NCBI RefSeq assembly: GCF_009909615.1
Contig: NZ_WWNE01000003.1
Coordinates: 347,183-411,182 of the forward strand
Origin: Acidiluteibacter ferrifornacis
Lineage (GTDB): Bacteria; Bacteroidota; Bacteroidia; Flavobacteriales_E; Vicingaceae
Reading direction: 5' to 3'
Length of the DNA: 64,000 nt
Shown in pieces: positions 55,084 through 64,000 of this stretch; the stretch's first letter is position 1; the number at the start of each line of letters is the position of its first letter. A program made the position numbers and the translations under genes. Under the pieces are notes generated by a model. It saw only the letters and a list, made by a program, of their open reading frames with translations. It did not search any database and was not told the origin of the DNA.

Positions 55084-56240
55084 TAAATACGATTTAAAAT
55101 TTCGGCTGCTCGAGCCAGTGTATCTTTGGATTTGGCAAAGCAGAATCGAAGCATTTTTTCATCATGGTTAATGTTGTAAAAAACACTAATAGGAATAGAA
55201 GCAACGCCAAAATCATTGGTTAATCGAATAGCAAAATCAGTATCTTTTTCATCGCTTATATCTGCGAAAGATAAAGATTGAAAATATGTTCCAGCAGCAG
55301 GATGAAACTTAAAACGACTTCCTTTAATGGCCTCTAGAAAAAAATCTCTTTTCTCTTGATAAAACTGACCTAGCGTTAGGTATTGTTCTGCTTCATTCAT
55401 AAAATCAGCCAACGCATATTGAAAAGGGGTATTCACAGAAAACACGGTATATTGATGCGCCTTTCTAAATTCTACCATCAATTCTTTTGGCGCCAAACAA
55501 TAGCCAACTTTCCACCCAGTGGTATGATAAGTTTTGCCAAAGGACGAAACAATAAAGCTCCTGTCGGCCAACTTCGGAAATCGAGCAACGCTCTGATGTT
55601 CATAACCATCGAACAAAATATGTTCATACACCTCGTCAGACAATACAATAATATCAGTTCCGCTCAGTAATTTCTCTAACTTCTGCATGTCTTGCATGCT
55701 AAATATTGTTCCTGTTGGATTATGTGGTGTATTAATAATCACCATTTTAGTCCGCTGATTAATCAACTTCTTAACATGATCCCAGTCTATCTTATACTCT
55801 GGACCGTTTAATTGAACAAAAACAGAACGCCCACCATTTAGCTCTACTGCAGGCTCATAACAATCATATGCAGGCGTAAATATGAGCACCTCGTCACCTT
55901 CATTAATCATAGCCGCTATAGCAGTATATATGGCTTGTGTTGCACCAGCTGTAATCGTGATTTCTGTTTCAGGATTGTATTTAGCAGTGTACAACATCTC
56001 TGTTTTCTCAGCTATTCTTTCCCGCAAACTCATTACTCCTGTCATTGGAGCATACTGATTACTGCCTTTCAGCATATATTGATGAACTAATTCAATCAAC
56101 TTTGGATGGCAGCTGAAATCGGGGAATCCTTGCGATAAATTAATGGCATTGTGCTCATTAGCCAACTGTGACATCTTGCTAAAAATCGTCAAACCTACTT
56201 TTGGCAATTTAGAATGGACTGAATTTTTGTATTGCGGCAT
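55083..56240 (-). CDS. Methionine/glutamine-type aminotransferase (YbdL-like, PLP class I)
   Basis: A 385-residue PLP enzyme of the fold type I aspartate aminotransferase superfamily. The Schiff-base Lys is in SSFGKTYHTTGWKVGY, the cofactor Asn/Asp/Tyr region in NTPHNPTGTIF and VLSDEVYEHILFDG, and the early INLSQGFPDF is typical of YbdL/kynurenine aminotransferase relatives. The expected reaction is transamination of 4-methylthio-2-oxobutanoate to methionine with glutamine as donor. I chose the ATG at 56240 (MPQYKNSVHSKLPKVGL); the frame runs to 56339 but the extra 33 residues are not family-like. Confidence 0.88.
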   Translation of the reverse strand: MPQYKNSVHSKLPKVGLTIFSKMSQLANEHNAINLSQGFPDFSCHPKLIELVHQYMLKGSNQYAPMTGVMSLRERIAEKTEMLYTAKYNPETEITITAGATQAIYTAIAAMINEGDEVLIFTPAYDCYEPAVELNGGRSVFVQLNGPEYKIDWDHVKKLINQRTKMVIINTPHNPTGTIFSMQDMQKLEKLLSGTDIIVLSDEVYEHILFDGYEHQSVARFPKLADRSFIVSSFGKTYHTTGWKVGYCLAPKELMVEFRKAHQYTVFSVNTPFQYALADFMNEAEQYLTLGQFYQEKRDFFLEAIKGSRFKFHPAAGTYFQSLSFADISDEKDTDFAIRLTNDFGVASIPISVFYNINHDEKMLRFCFAKSKDTLARAAEILNRI

Positions 56241-56575
56241 ACTATTAATTATAGGTGACAAAATTATGAATAATCCACTCGAAATCTCTGCTCTCTGATG
56301 AGAATACTTTCCTTCTTTACACATTAATGGCCAGACCATTGGACAATAACTATTAGTTGTCTTGCCAAAAATTAGCTACTGCTTTAAAATTCAATTGATG
56401 AAATAAAGGAGATTGTACCACAACCGTAGTAATATTAAAGATTTTGGCGTTTACAAACTTAATTTCAGCATTTTAAGTAACCATTTAATCTAAGTAATCT
56501 TCTCACTTTTCAAAAAGATTTATGCCTTCTACTTCTAATGAGGAGATCCTGTAGTAAAAATAGCTAATAACTGAA

Positions 56576-56611
56576 AATAGAAAAGCCCCACTCCATAAAT
56601 GGAATGAGGCT
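56576..56611 (-). terminator. Terminator of the sdhCAB operon
   Basis: On the minus strand AGCCTCATTCCA pairs with TGGAGTGGGGCT (two G-T wobbles) around TTTA, followed by TTTTC and TATTTTC. It lies 25 bases after the sdhB stop. The rest of the gap (56241-56575) holds only a TAATTTTG box at 56259-56266 on the minus strand, possibly for the aminotransferase gene. Confidence 0.72.
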
Positions 56612-56635
56612 CTAAATATAATCGTTTGTAATCGC

Positions 56636-57403
56636 TTACTTCGAAGTCAATGAAGCAGACAAATACTCTCTGTTCATTCTTGCTATATTTTCTAAAGAAA
56701 TTCCTTTAGGGCATTCAATTTCACAAGCACCAGTGTTTGAACAAGGACCAAACCCCTCTTCTTCAGCTTGTTTTACCATTGCCAATACTCTATTTTTAGC
56801 TTCCACTTGACCTTGAGGCAATAAAGCATACTGAGAGATTTTAGCGGACATAAACAAAGATGCAGAAGCATTTTTACATGCTGCTACACATGCACCACAT
56901 CCGATACAAGTAGCAGCATCAAATGCTTTATCCGCCTTTTCCTTTTCAATTGGAATAGCATTAGCATCTTGAGTGTTTCCTGAGGTATTTACAGAAATAT
57001 ATCCTCCAGCGTGCTGAATTCTATCTAAAGCACTTCTATCAACTACTAAATCCTTAATAACTGGAAATGCCTTTGCTCTAAATGGTTCCACATAAATTGT
57101 TTCACCATCTTTAAATTCACGCATATGCAGTTGACAAGTAGTCACCAAACGTGCAGGCCCATGAGGCTGTCCATTGATGTACATAGAACAAGAACCACAA
57201 ATCCCTTCTCTACAATCATGATCAAATACTACGGGACTACCGTCTTTCATAATGATTTGATCGTTCAAGGCATCCATCATTTCCAAGAAAGAGCTATCTG
57301 GAGAAACGTCATTAATCTGGTAAGTTTCTAATGCTCCTTTAGATTGACCGTTTTTCTGACGCCAAACTTTTAATGTTATATTCATTCCTTTTTCTGCAGC
57401 CAT
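56636..57403 (-). CDS. sdhB: Succinate dehydrogenase/fumarate reductase iron-sulfur subunit
   Basis: A 255-residue electron-transfer subunit of complex II. The [2Fe-2S] ligands lie in [15 protein letters not shown] plus a later Cys (VTTCQ). The [4Fe-4S] and [3Fe-4S] clusters are bound by [13 protein letters not shown] and the [15 protein letters not shown] block. It passes electrons from the SdhA flavin to the membrane cytochrome. It is the last gene of sdhCAB, nine bases after sdhA, with a terminator behind it. Confidence 0.97.
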   Translation of the reverse strand: MAAEKGMNITLKVWRQKNGQSKGALETYQINDVSPDSSFLEMMDALNDQIIMKDGSPVVFDHDCREGICGSCSMYINGQPHGPARLVTTCQLHMREFKDGETIYVEPFRAKAFPVIKDLVVDRSALDRIQHAGGYISVNTSGNTQDANAIPIEKEKADKAFDAATCIGCGACVAACKNASASLFMSAKISQYALLPQGQVEAKNRVLAMVKQAEEEGFGPCSNTGACEIECPKGISLENIARMNREYLSASLTSK

Positions 57404-57412
57404 GATCGTATA

Positions 57413-59425
57413 TTATTTATAAGAACGAGTTTTCAGTTCTACATTTTCAAATTTTAATTCTTCTTTGTGCAAGATCGCTTCTGATGGTTGTCCGGTATAT
57501 TCCCAAGCAGCTACGTATGCAAAATTTTCGTCATCACGTTTCGCTTCACCATCTTCTGTTCTGTGTTCTTCACGGAAGTGACCACCACAAGATTCTTCTC
57601 TTTCCAGTGCATCTCTTGCAAACAATTCACCCAATTCTAAGAAGTCTGCAACTCGTGTCGCCTTCTCTAATTCTGGGTTCATTTCATCTGCAGTTCCAGG
57701 AACTTTTACTTCTTTCCAGAATTGCTCTCTCAATACTTTAATCTCTTCAATTGCCTCTTTTAATCCTGAAGCTGTTCTAGACATACCCACTTTGTTCCAC
57801 ATGATTAGTCCCAACTTCTTATGGAAATAATCTACCGAGTGCTTTCCTTTATTATTGATAAACGTATCAATCATACTCTTTACACTATCTTCCGCTTCTT
57901 TAAACTCTGGCAAGTCAGTCGAAATTTTTCCTGTTCTAATGTCATCAGCCAAATAATCACCTATGGTGTATGGCAAAACAAAATAACCATCGGCCAATCC
58001 TTGCATCAAAGCAGAAGCTCCTAATCTATTCGCACCGTGATCAGAAAAATTAGCTTCTCCTATAGCGTACAAACCTGGAACAGTGGTCATCAAGTTATAA
58101 TCCACCCAAACACCACCCATGGTATAGTGAACCGCTGGATAAATTTTCATTGGAGTTTCATAAGGGTTCTCTGCAGTAATTTGTTTGTACATGTCAAACA
58201 AGTTACCATACTTTGACTCTACCACTTTTTTACCTAAAGATTCTACTTCCTCTTTCGATGGATTATGAATTCCTTTTAGAAGAGCTTCTTGTTTTCCATA
58301 TCGTTGAATTGCCGAAGCAAAATCCAAGAAAACCCCTTCATTAGTATCGTTATTAACTACTCCATATCCTGCATCACACCTTTCTTTTGCAGCACGAGAG
58401 GCAACGTCTCTTGGAACTAAGTTACCAAAAGATGGATATCTTCTTTCTAAGTAATAATCTCTATCTTCTTCCTTAATATCTCTTGCTCTTAATTTCCCTT
58501 CTCGTATCGCCTTAGCATCTTCAATCTTTTTGGGCACCCATATCCGGCCGTCATTTCTTAAAGACTCTGACATTAGAGTCAATTTAGACTGCTGTGTACC
58601 ATGCACAGGAACACATGTTGGATGAATTTGAGTGTAACAAGGGTTAGCAAACAATGCTCCTCTCTTATGAATCTTCCATGAAGCTGTTACGTTTGATCCC
58701 ATTGCGTTGGTCGACAAGAAAAATACGTTTCCGTATCCTCCAGAGCCAATAACTACTGCATGAGCAGAATGTCTTTCAATTTCTCCTGTCACTAAGTTTC
58801 TTGCAATAATTCCTCTGGCTTTTCCATCAACAATTACAACATCTAACATCTCGTGACGATTAAACATCTCAATTTTACCTTTCGCAATTTGTCTGTTCAT
58901 TGCTGAGTAAGCTCCTAACAATAACTGTTGACCAGTTTGTCCTTTAGCGTAGAATGTTCGTGATACCAATACACCCCCAAAAGAACGGTTGTCTAACAAT
59001 CCACCATAATCACGAGCAAAAGGCACTCCTTGCGCCACACACTGATCAATAATGTTTGCAGAGACCTCGGCTAAACGATAAACGTTTGCTTCTCTTGATC
59101 TATAGTCACCACCTTTTATGGTATCATAAAACAATCGGTAGGTTGAGTCACCATCACCTTGATAATTCTTTGCGGCATTAATACCTCCCTGAGCAGCAAT
59201 AGAGTGTGCCCTACGAGGAGAATCTTGATAGCAGAATGCTTTCACATTATACCCAAGCTCAGCCAATGTAGCTGCAGCAGAACCTCCTGCTAATCCAGTT
59301 CCCACAACGATAACATCAATATTTCTTTTATTAGCAGGATTGACTAATCGGATATTATTTTTATAATTGGTCCATTTATCTTTTAATGGACCTTCTGGTA
59401 TTTTAGAATCTAATTTCATCTTCAA
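57413..59425 (-). CDS. sdhA: Succinate dehydrogenase/fumarate reductase flavoprotein subunit
   Basis: A 670-residue catalytic subunit of complex II. The FAD-binding Rossmann motif is [17 protein letters not shown], and the covalent flavin His is in [18 protein letters not shown]. The substrate-binding region includes HPTCVP and the late [12 protein letters not shown] and [18 protein letters not shown] segments. It is longer than E. coli SdhA (588), as in the Wolinella/Bacillus-type (single cytochrome subunit) enzymes. Direction (succinate oxidation or fumarate reduction) cannot be read from sequence. Confidence 0.97.
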   Translation of the reverse strand: MKMKLDSKIPEGPLKDKWTNYKNNIRLVNPANKRNIDVIVVGTGLAGGSAAATLAELGYNVKAFCYQDSPRRAHSIAAQGGINAAKNYQGDGDSTYRLFYDTIKGGDYRSREANVYRLAEVSANIIDQCVAQGVPFARDYGGLLDNRSFGGVLVSRTFYAKGQTGQQLLLGAYSAMNRQIAKGKIEMFNRHEMLDVVIVDGKARGIIARNLVTGEIERHSAHAVVIGSGGYGNVFFLSTNAMGSNVTASWKIHKRGALFANPCYTQIHPTCVPVHGTQQSKLTLMSESLRNDGRIWVPKKIEDAKAIREGKLRARDIKEEDRDYYLERRYPSFGNLVPRDVASRAAKERCDAGYGVVNNDTNEGVFLDFASAIQRYGKQEALLKGIHNPSKEEVESLGKKVVESKYGNLFDMYKQITAENPYETPMKIYPAVHYTMGGVWVDYNLMTTVPGLYAIGEANFSDHGANRLGASALMQGLADGYFVLPYTIGDYLADDIRTGKISTDLPEFKEAEDSVKSMIDTFINNKGKHSVDYFHKKLGLIMWNKVGMSRTASGLKEAIEEIKVLREQFWKEVKVPGTADEMNPELEKATRVADFLELGELFARDALEREESCGGHFREEHRTEDGEAKRDDENFAYVAAWEYTGQPSEAILHKEELKFENVELKTRSYK

Positions 59426-59452
59426 ATCTTTTGTGTTGAATAATTTCTTGAA

Positions 59453-60226
59453 TTACATGAAAAACATGTAAACAGGAATTAATGCAAATATTGCAGGAAC
59501 TACGATAGCATAAGCATATCCTACTTTTCGTATAATTGGATTATATTTCGGATGATTTAATCCTAATGATTGGAATGCACTAGAAAAACCATGTACCAAG
59601 TGAAAGCCTAAAGCAATCATTGCTAAAACATAAAACCCAACTAGTATTGGATTGGTAAATCCATCAACTACAATTGTGTGCAAGTCTTTCATTGCAACTC
59701 CAACATTTTCTCCATTTAGAAAAACAGAACCGTTTTCAATTAATCCACCGGCAACAGCAGTACCATCTTGCAACAAAGGTGCGTTCCCTGCCTCGTTCAT
59801 CATAAAGGGTGTAGAACCGAATTTATAAACGTACCAGAAATTCTGCATGTGAACCACAATATAAACCAAGATAATGGTTCCCAACACTCCCATATTTCTG
59901 GAAGACCAAATCGAATTTTTTTCTGGCCTGCTATAAGCATAACTAATAGGACGCGCTTTTTTGTTTGCTATACTTATCATCATCCCATCAATTGCGTGAA
60001 AAATGATACTCAAATAAGTAACATAAGATAATAACTTCACTGCTGGATTGGTGGTCATAAATACTGCATACTCGTTGAATTGCAACTGACCTGCATAACC
60101 AGACATAAATAGCTGTAGGTTTCCAGCTAAGTGACCCGTAAGGAAAAGTATTAAGAATAGACCAGTAAAAGCCATCCAATACTTCTTAACGATGTGCGAT
60201 TTTAATAACCCTCGTGATTCGCTCAT
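59453..60226 (-). CDS. sdhC: Succinate dehydrogenase cytochrome b subunit
   Basis: A 257-residue membrane anchor of the single-subunit, five-helix type B family (as in Wolinella FrdC and Bacillus SdhC). It opens SHIVKKYWMAFTGLFLILFLTGHLAGNLQLF. Histidines in the hydrophobic segments (TGHLAGN, IIFHAIDG, YIVVHMQNFW, ALGFHLVHGF) are the expected ligands for two b hemes. The presence of one anchor gene, rather than sdhC plus sdhD, fits menaquinone-linked complex II in Bacteroidota. It is first in the operon, with a consensus promoter 40-70 bases upstream. Confidence 0.94.
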   Translation of the reverse strand: MSESRGLLKSHIVKKYWMAFTGLFLILFLTGHLAGNLQLFMSGYAGQLQFNEYAVFMTTNPAVKLLSYVTYLSIIFHAIDGMMISIANKKARPISYAYSRPEKNSIWSSRNMGVLGTIILVYIVVHMQNFWYVYKFGSTPFMMNEAGNAPLLQDGTAVAGGLIENGSVFLNGENVGVAMKDLHTIVVDGFTNPILVGFYVLAMIALGFHLVHGFSSAFQSLGLNHPKYNPIIRKVGYAYAIVVPAIFALIPVYMFFM

Positions 60227-60267
60227 ATAGAACTTTGTTTTGTGAATTAAATTTAATTTAAGAGAAG

Positions 60268-60298
60268 CAAAGGTAAATCCTTAACACCTTTTTACCAA
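60268..60298 (-). promoter_or_regulatory. Promoter of the sdhCAB operon
   Basis: On the minus strand TTG (60298-60296), 20 bases, then TACCTTTG (60275-60268). This gives a leader of about 35 bases before the sdhC ATG. Confidence 0.68.
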
Positions 60299-60406
60299 TA
60301 TTCGTTTCGCTTAATATTTTATTTAGACAGATTCTTAATAGTGGATATAATAACACTTCTATGGCTTTTTGGTTCATCCTTGAATTTGAAATTAATCCAC
60401 GGATAA

Positions 60407-60438
60407 TTGGTGCAGCGTTTAGTGCTTTCCTATCTTTG
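60407..60438 (+). promoter_or_regulatory. Promoter of the aminopeptidase P gene
   Basis: TTG (60407-60409), 21 bases, then TATCTTTG (60431-60438). It makes the in-frame TTG at 60407 part of the promoter and points to a start downstream, at 60464 (or 60440). Confidence 0.58.
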
Positions 60439-60463
60439 TATGAACACGAAAAATTTTTGTTAC

Positions 60464-61753
60464 ATGAAATACTTACCAATCGACGCAAAGCTATTTGTAA
60501 AAAACAGAGCCAAATTTGTTAAAAGATTGAAAAAGAATGCAATTGCTGTATTGAATTCCAATGACATCATGCCAACCAATGCCGATGGCACTATGCCTTT
60601 TAGGCAAAACAATGACTTATTCTACCTTTCTGGAGTAGATCAGGAAGAGTCTATTTTAGTTTTGTATCCTGACTGCCCTAATCCTAAACATCGTGAGGTT
60701 TTATTCTTGAAAAAAACAAGTCCTGAAATAGCGATCTGGGAAGGTGAAAAATTATCAGCAGAGAAAGCATTTGAAACTTCTGGAATCGAAACAGTGTATT
60801 GGAAAGAAGACTTTGAAAAAGTATTCAAGACTATGATTTTTGAGGCCGATCATGTTTATCTATCAGACAACGAACACCTGAGAGCGAGCAATCCAGTTCA
60901 AACAAGGGACGACCGCTTCCGTGACTGGTGTCAGAAAGAGTATCCATTACACAATTATGAGCGAACCGCACCCATTCTGTCTTACCTGAGAAGCGTAAAA
61001 GAACCAGAAGAGATAGCAATGATGCAAACTGCTTGTAACATTACGGCTAAGTCTATCGATAGAGTTTTAAAATTCATCAAGCCAGGTGTTATGGAATATG
61101 AGATTCAAGCAGAATTAATGCATGAATTCTTAATCAACCGTTCAAGAGGTTTTGCATACGAGCCAATTATTGCGTCTGGTTTTAATGCTTGTGTATTGCA
61201 TTACATAGAAAACAACCAAGAGTGTAAAGATGGAGAAGTTATTTTGATGGATATAGGTGCTGAATATGGCAACTACGCTTCTGACCTAACTAGAGCGATC
61301 CCAGTAAGTGGGAAATTTACAACTAGACAGAAAGAGGTTTATAATGCTGTTTTGGAAGTAATGAAAGGTTGTGAATCCATTTTAAAACCAGGAATCACTT
61401 TACCTGATTATCATGAACAAGTGGGTCACCTGATGGAAAAGCAATTGATTAAATTGGGCCTAATCACTCAAGAAGACATTGACAATCAAGATCCAAATTG
61501 GCCAGCTTACAAGAAGTATTTCATGCATGGAACGTCACACTACATTGGCTTAGATGTGCACGATGTAGGTAGTTGGACAGCTCCAATAGAAGCAGGAATG
61601 GTTTTTACAATTGAACCAGGAATTTATATCCGCGAAGAGAATTTAGGAATCCGGTTAGAGAACGATTATTTAGTGACAGAGAACGGGTTGAAAAACCTAA
61701 TGGCACATATTCCAATTGAAGCAGATGATATTGAAGCAGCAATGAATTCTTAA
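60464..61753 (+). CDS. pepP: Xaa-Pro aminopeptidase (aminopeptidase P, M24B)
   Basis: A 429-residue metallopeptidase removing N-terminal residues before proline. An N-terminal creatinase-like domain (to about residue 170, MPFRQNNDLFYLSGVDQ) precedes the pita-bread domain. The five metal ligands are all present: the two Asp of LMDIGAEYGNYASDLTR, His in HGTSHYIGLDVHDVG, Glu in FTIEPGIYI and Glu in GIRLENDYLV. The size matches E. coli PepP (441). I chose the ATG at 60464 because the frame's earlier starts lie in or at the promoter. A terminator follows. Confidence 0.93.
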   Translation: MKYLPIDAKLFVKNRAKFVKRLKKNAIAVLNSNDIMPTNADGTMPFRQNNDLFYLSGVDQEESILVLYPDCPNPKHREVLFLKKTSPEIAIWEGEKLSAEKAFETSGIETVYWKEDFEKVFKTMIFEADHVYLSDNEHLRASNPVQTRDDRFRDWCQKEYPLHNYERTAPILSYLRSVKEPEEIAMMQTACNITAKSIDRVLKFIKPGVMEYEIQAELMHEFLINRSRGFAYEPIIASGFNACVLHYIENNQECKDGEVILMDIGAEYGNYASDLTRAIPVSGKFTTRQKEVYNAVLEVMKGCESILKPGITLPDYHEQVGHLMEKQLIKLGLITQEDIDNQDPNWPAYKKYFMHGTSHYIGLDVHDVGSWTAPIEAGMVFTIEPGIYIREENLGIRLENDYLVTENGLKNLMAHIPIEADDIEAAMNS

Positions 61754-61775
61754 AAAACATTGATTTATTAAGAAA

Positions 61776-61805
61776 GGGAGCATATTTTTATGCTCCCTAT
61801 TTTTA
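61776..61805 (+). terminator. Terminator between pepP and the alpha/beta hydrolase gene
   Basis: GGGAGCATA, TTTT, TATGCTCCC: a perfect 9-bp stem followed by TATTTTT, 22 bases after the pepP stop. Its right arm contains an in-frame ATG (61790) of the next gene. Confidence 0.75.
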
Positions 61806-62593
61806 TGCAGAAAACCTTTACATATAAAAACGAAGAAATTAGCTACAGCTGTCAAGGCAAGGGAGCTTTGGTTATTTTGCTACACGGATTTTTAGAGAAT
61901 AAATCCATCTGGAATAACACCATTTCTTTTCTAACCAATAGCTTCATGGTCGTTGCTATTGACCTGCCTGGACATGGGAGCTCTCCGTGTTTAGGATATG
62001 TTCATTCGATGGAATTGATGGCAGACGTAGTTAACGAATTACTAAAACACCTCAACAAAAGAAAATGCCATTTAGTTGGTCATTCTATGGGCGGATATGT
62101 TGCGCTAGCATTTGCCGAAAAATATGCAGATAAGATCTATTCGTTAAGTTTAATTTGCAGTAATGCACGAGCCGACAATAAACAAAAAAAAATAGATCGA
62201 ACGAAAGCTATTCAATTGGTTAAAACTAAGAAAAACCTATTTGTTGAAGCTGCCATTCCACCTCTTTTCAATACGGAGCAAAAAAACCATATGAGAGCCA
62301 TCAACAAAATTAAAAAGATGGCACATGATACGAGTATTCAAGGAACCATAGCTGCACTTAGTGGGATGCGCGACCGATATGAAAGAGAAATTGTTCTAAA
62401 ATTCGCACCATACCCAGTTTTAATAATTGCAGGCGAAAAGGATGCTATCATTCCAGTACAATGGTTAAAAGAACAAAGCGAACTACCTGAAAATTGTGTC
62501 TTGGAAATTATGGAAGACATTGGTCATATGCCTTTTCTAGAAGATCGAATAATGTTTGAAACATTGTTAATGCGTTTTTTAAAAGGGGTTTAA
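61805..62593 (+). CDS. Alpha/beta-fold hydrolase
   Basis: A 262-residue cytoplasmic hydrolase. The oxyanion HG motif is in LLHGFLENKSIWNN, the nucleophile Ser in the elbow GHSMGGY, the acid Asp in AGEKDAIIP and the His in DIGHMPFLED. The compact cap region (residues about 125-190) resembles the BioH/MenH/RsbQ group, but no feature sets a substrate. The ATG at 61805 is chosen because the upstream in-frame ATG at 61790 lies inside the right arm of the pepP terminator. Read-through from pepP is possible, as no separate promoter is visible. Confidence 0.85.
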   Translation: MQKTFTYKNEEISYSCQGKGALVILLHGFLENKSIWNNTISFLTNSFMVVAIDLPGHGSSPCLGYVHSMELMADVVNELLKHLNKRKCHLVGHSMGGYVALAFAEKYADKIYSLSLICSNARADNKQKKIDRTKAIQLVKTKKNLFVEAAIPPLFNTEQKNHMRAINKIKKMAHDTSIQGTIAALSGMRDRYEREIVLKFAPYPVLIIAGEKDAIIPVQWLKEQSELPENCVLEIMEDIGHMPFLEDRIMFETLLMRFLKGV

Positions 62594-62702
62594 ATACTCA
62601 TCTAGCAGTAAACCTTCATAGACTTTTCTAGAAAAGTACAATTCAATAAAGATCAATTCCAACATCAAGTACACTCCCTTCTCATATCCCACCGAGAAAT
62701 TG

Positions 62703-62710
62703 TAACTTTG
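62703..62710 (+). promoter_or_regulatory. Putative -7 promoter box for yicC-gmk
   Basis: TAACTTTG matches TAnnTTTG, 22 bases before the yicC ATG. No -33 TTG. Confidence 0.42.
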
Positions 62711-62732
62711 CCGCTCAAATACAATAAGGTAT

Positions 62733-63608
62733 ATGGTTACATCAATGACAGGCTATGGTAAAGCCACTAAAGATTTAGGGAGTACAAAAATAACGGTTCA
62801 AATTAAATCCTTGAATAGCAAAGGAATGGATTTGAATGTAAAACTACCATCTATATACCGTGAGAAGGAATTAGAGGTTCGTTCTATGTTGAGCAATCTG
62901 TTACAACGTGGGAAAGTGGATTTAATTTTAACTACAGAAAATCAAGATGACTCCAGTCGTTTAAGTATAAATACCAAACTGTTTAAGTCCCATTACCACA
63001 CTCTAAAAAAACTGAAAACTGAATTGGGTGACACTGACCCTTCAGATTTAATTCGACTAGTTTGCGGTTTGCCTGAAGTTATGGTTACTGAGACCAAGGA
63101 ATTAGACGAAAGCGAATGGAAAGAAGTAGTTAGTGTAATTAATGAAGCAGTGAAAGAATTAGAAGCCTTCCGTCAGCAAGAAGGAGATACTTTAAAAGAA
63201 GAATTTACACTTCGTGTTACCACTATTTCTCAATTGTTGGAAGATGTAAAACTTTATGAAGAGGATAGAATCAAGACTGTTCGTGAGCGAATCACCAAGC
63301 ATTTGGATGAATTGATTAGTGCAGATAATTACGACAAAGATCGCTTGGAGCAAGAACTGGTGTTTTACATGGAAAAGTTCGACGTTACGGAAGAAAAAGT
63401 AAGGTTGAAAGGACATTGCGAATACTTCATTGAGACGATGAATGAAGAAGGTGCACAAGGGAAAAAATTAGGTTTCATTAGTCAAGAAATGGGTCGTGAA
63501 ATCAACACTCTAGGTTCTAAAGCCAATGATTCTAATATTCAGAAATTAGTTGTAGCAATGAAAGACGAATTAGAAAAAATTAAAGAACAAGTATTAAACA
63601 CCCTATAG
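62733..63608 (+). CDS. YicC family endoribonuclease
   Basis: A 291-residue YicC/YloC protein. The N-terminal YicC_N domain opens with MVTSMTGYGKA, and the IKSLNSKGMDLNVKLPSIYREKELEVR segment is its hallmark. The C-terminal DUF1732 ends QEMGREINTLGSKANDSNIQKLVVAMKDELEKIKEQVLN, also diagnostic. E. coli YicC is an RNase affecting small-RNA stability. The length is normal. It lies three bases before gmk, a widely conserved pair in bacteria. Confidence 0.95.
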   Translation: MVTSMTGYGKATKDLGSTKITVQIKSLNSKGMDLNVKLPSIYREKELEVRSMLSNLLQRGKVDLILTTENQDDSSRLSINTKLFKSHYHTLKKLKTELGDTDPSDLIRLVCGLPEVMVTETKELDESEWKEVVSVINEAVKELEAFRQQEGDTLKEEFTLRVTTISQLLEDVKLYEEDRIKTVRERITKHLDELISADNYDKDRLEQELVFYMEKFDVTEEKVRLKGHCEYFIETMNEEGAQGKKLGFISQEMGREINTLGSKANDSNIQKLVVAMKDELEKIKEQVLNTL

Positions 63609-63611
63609 CGA

Positions 63612-64000
63612 ATGCAAGAAGGTAAATGCATCATATTTTCAGCACCATCAGGCGCAGGCAAAACCACCATTGTAAAGCGGTTATTAGAAGAAATAAAAGC
63701 TTTACGATTTTCTGTTTCAGCATGTACGCGTGAAAGGCGAGTGAATGAAACCGACGGAAAGGACTACTATTTCCTTTCCATAAACGACTTCAAAAATAAA
63801 ATCAATCGAAATGAGTTTATTGAATGGGAAGAAGTATACACAGATCACTATTATGGTACATTGAAAAAAGAAATTGAGCGCATCTGGCAAGAGGGCCATC
63901 ATGTCATTTTTGATGTAGATGTGGTAGGAGGATTAAACCTTAAAAAATACTTTGGAGACAAAGCATTGGCCATTTTTGTGATGCCTCCATCAATTCAGGA
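63612..64000 (+). CDS. gmk: Guanylate kinase, 5' part (cut by window end)
   Basis: The first 129 codons of guanylate kinase, which phosphorylates GMP to GDP with ATP. The P-loop is [11 protein letters not shown] (residues about 9-19), and the GMP-binding region [22 protein letters not shown] and [21 protein letters not shown] follow. The frame is open to the last base of the window, so the remaining roughly 60-80 codons lie outside. The start ATG at 63612 is three bases after yicC. Confidence 0.95.
   Translation, partial: MQEGKCIIFSAPSGAGKTTIVKRLLEEIKALRFSVSACTRERRVNETDGKDYYFLSINDFKNKINRNEFIEWEEVYTDHYYGTLKKEIERIWQEGHHVIFDVDVVGGLNLKKYFGDKALAIFVMPPSIQ

Noticed and set aside
56241-56339. Amino-terminal extension of the aminotransferase
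   Set aside because: The extra 33 residues are unlike the family, and a TAATTTTG box sits within this segment.

Overview
The window looks like the chromosome of a marine-type member of the Bacteroidota, most likely Flavobacteriales or a close relative. It is AT-rich, and starts lack Shine-Dalgarno sequences. Upstream regions repeatedly carry the Bacteroidota promoter pattern TTG-N19-21-TAnnTTTG. It encodes type IX secretion (T9SS) type B sorting domains, PorP/SprF proteins, SprB repeats, DUF4270, a three-subunit succinate dehydrogenase, and the conserved panC-panD / glgA-DUF4270-glmS neighbourhood. I see no prophage, insertion sequence, CRISPR array or rRNA.

Layout. 1-2.6 kb: a small GIY-YIG protein, tRNA-Asn, a PfkB-family kinase and a double UspA protein. 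2.6-6.7 kb (minus): half-length starch synthase, DUF4270 lipoprotein, glmS. 6.75-12.4 kb (plus): panC, panD, a UPF0104 membrane protein, heptose-1-P adenylyltransferase, a TPR protein, radA, polysaccharide deacetylase. 12.4-27.0 kb (minus): a secretion/adhesion locus with two cargo genes, each followed by its own porP/sprF-like gene. One cargo is a 3996-residue SprB-repeat protein with about 47 repeats; the other is a 196-residue protein with one repeat. 27-35 kb: metG, LD-carboxypeptidase, a small secreted protein, yraN, a PAP2-like membrane protein, rpoN, asnS. 35-41.7 kb: a tetR-tolC-hlyD-acrB efflux operon with an inverted repeat at its head. 42-51.2 kb: dxs, a lipoprotein, a 2008-residue alpha-2-macroglobulin with an intact thioester motif, a single-domain response regulator. 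51.2-56.3 kb: a TRIC-family channel, tRNA-Leu, prs-rplY-pth, and a nitrilase/aminotransferase pair fitting methionine salvage. 56.6-60.2 kb: sdhCAB. 60.4-64 kb: aminopeptidase P, alpha/beta hydrolase, yicC and the 5' part of gmk.

Most of the window is housekeeping. The most distinctive region is the SprB locus. Inside the giant protein a second cysteine pair is present or absent together in every repeat I compared, and two blocks of four repeats have been duplicated in tandem (918 bp and 936 bp periods). The promoter and terminator calls come from reading motifs by eye and have not been tested. Several gene starts are set inside the longest open frame because the upstream part overlaps a neighbour, a promoter, a tRNA or a terminator.
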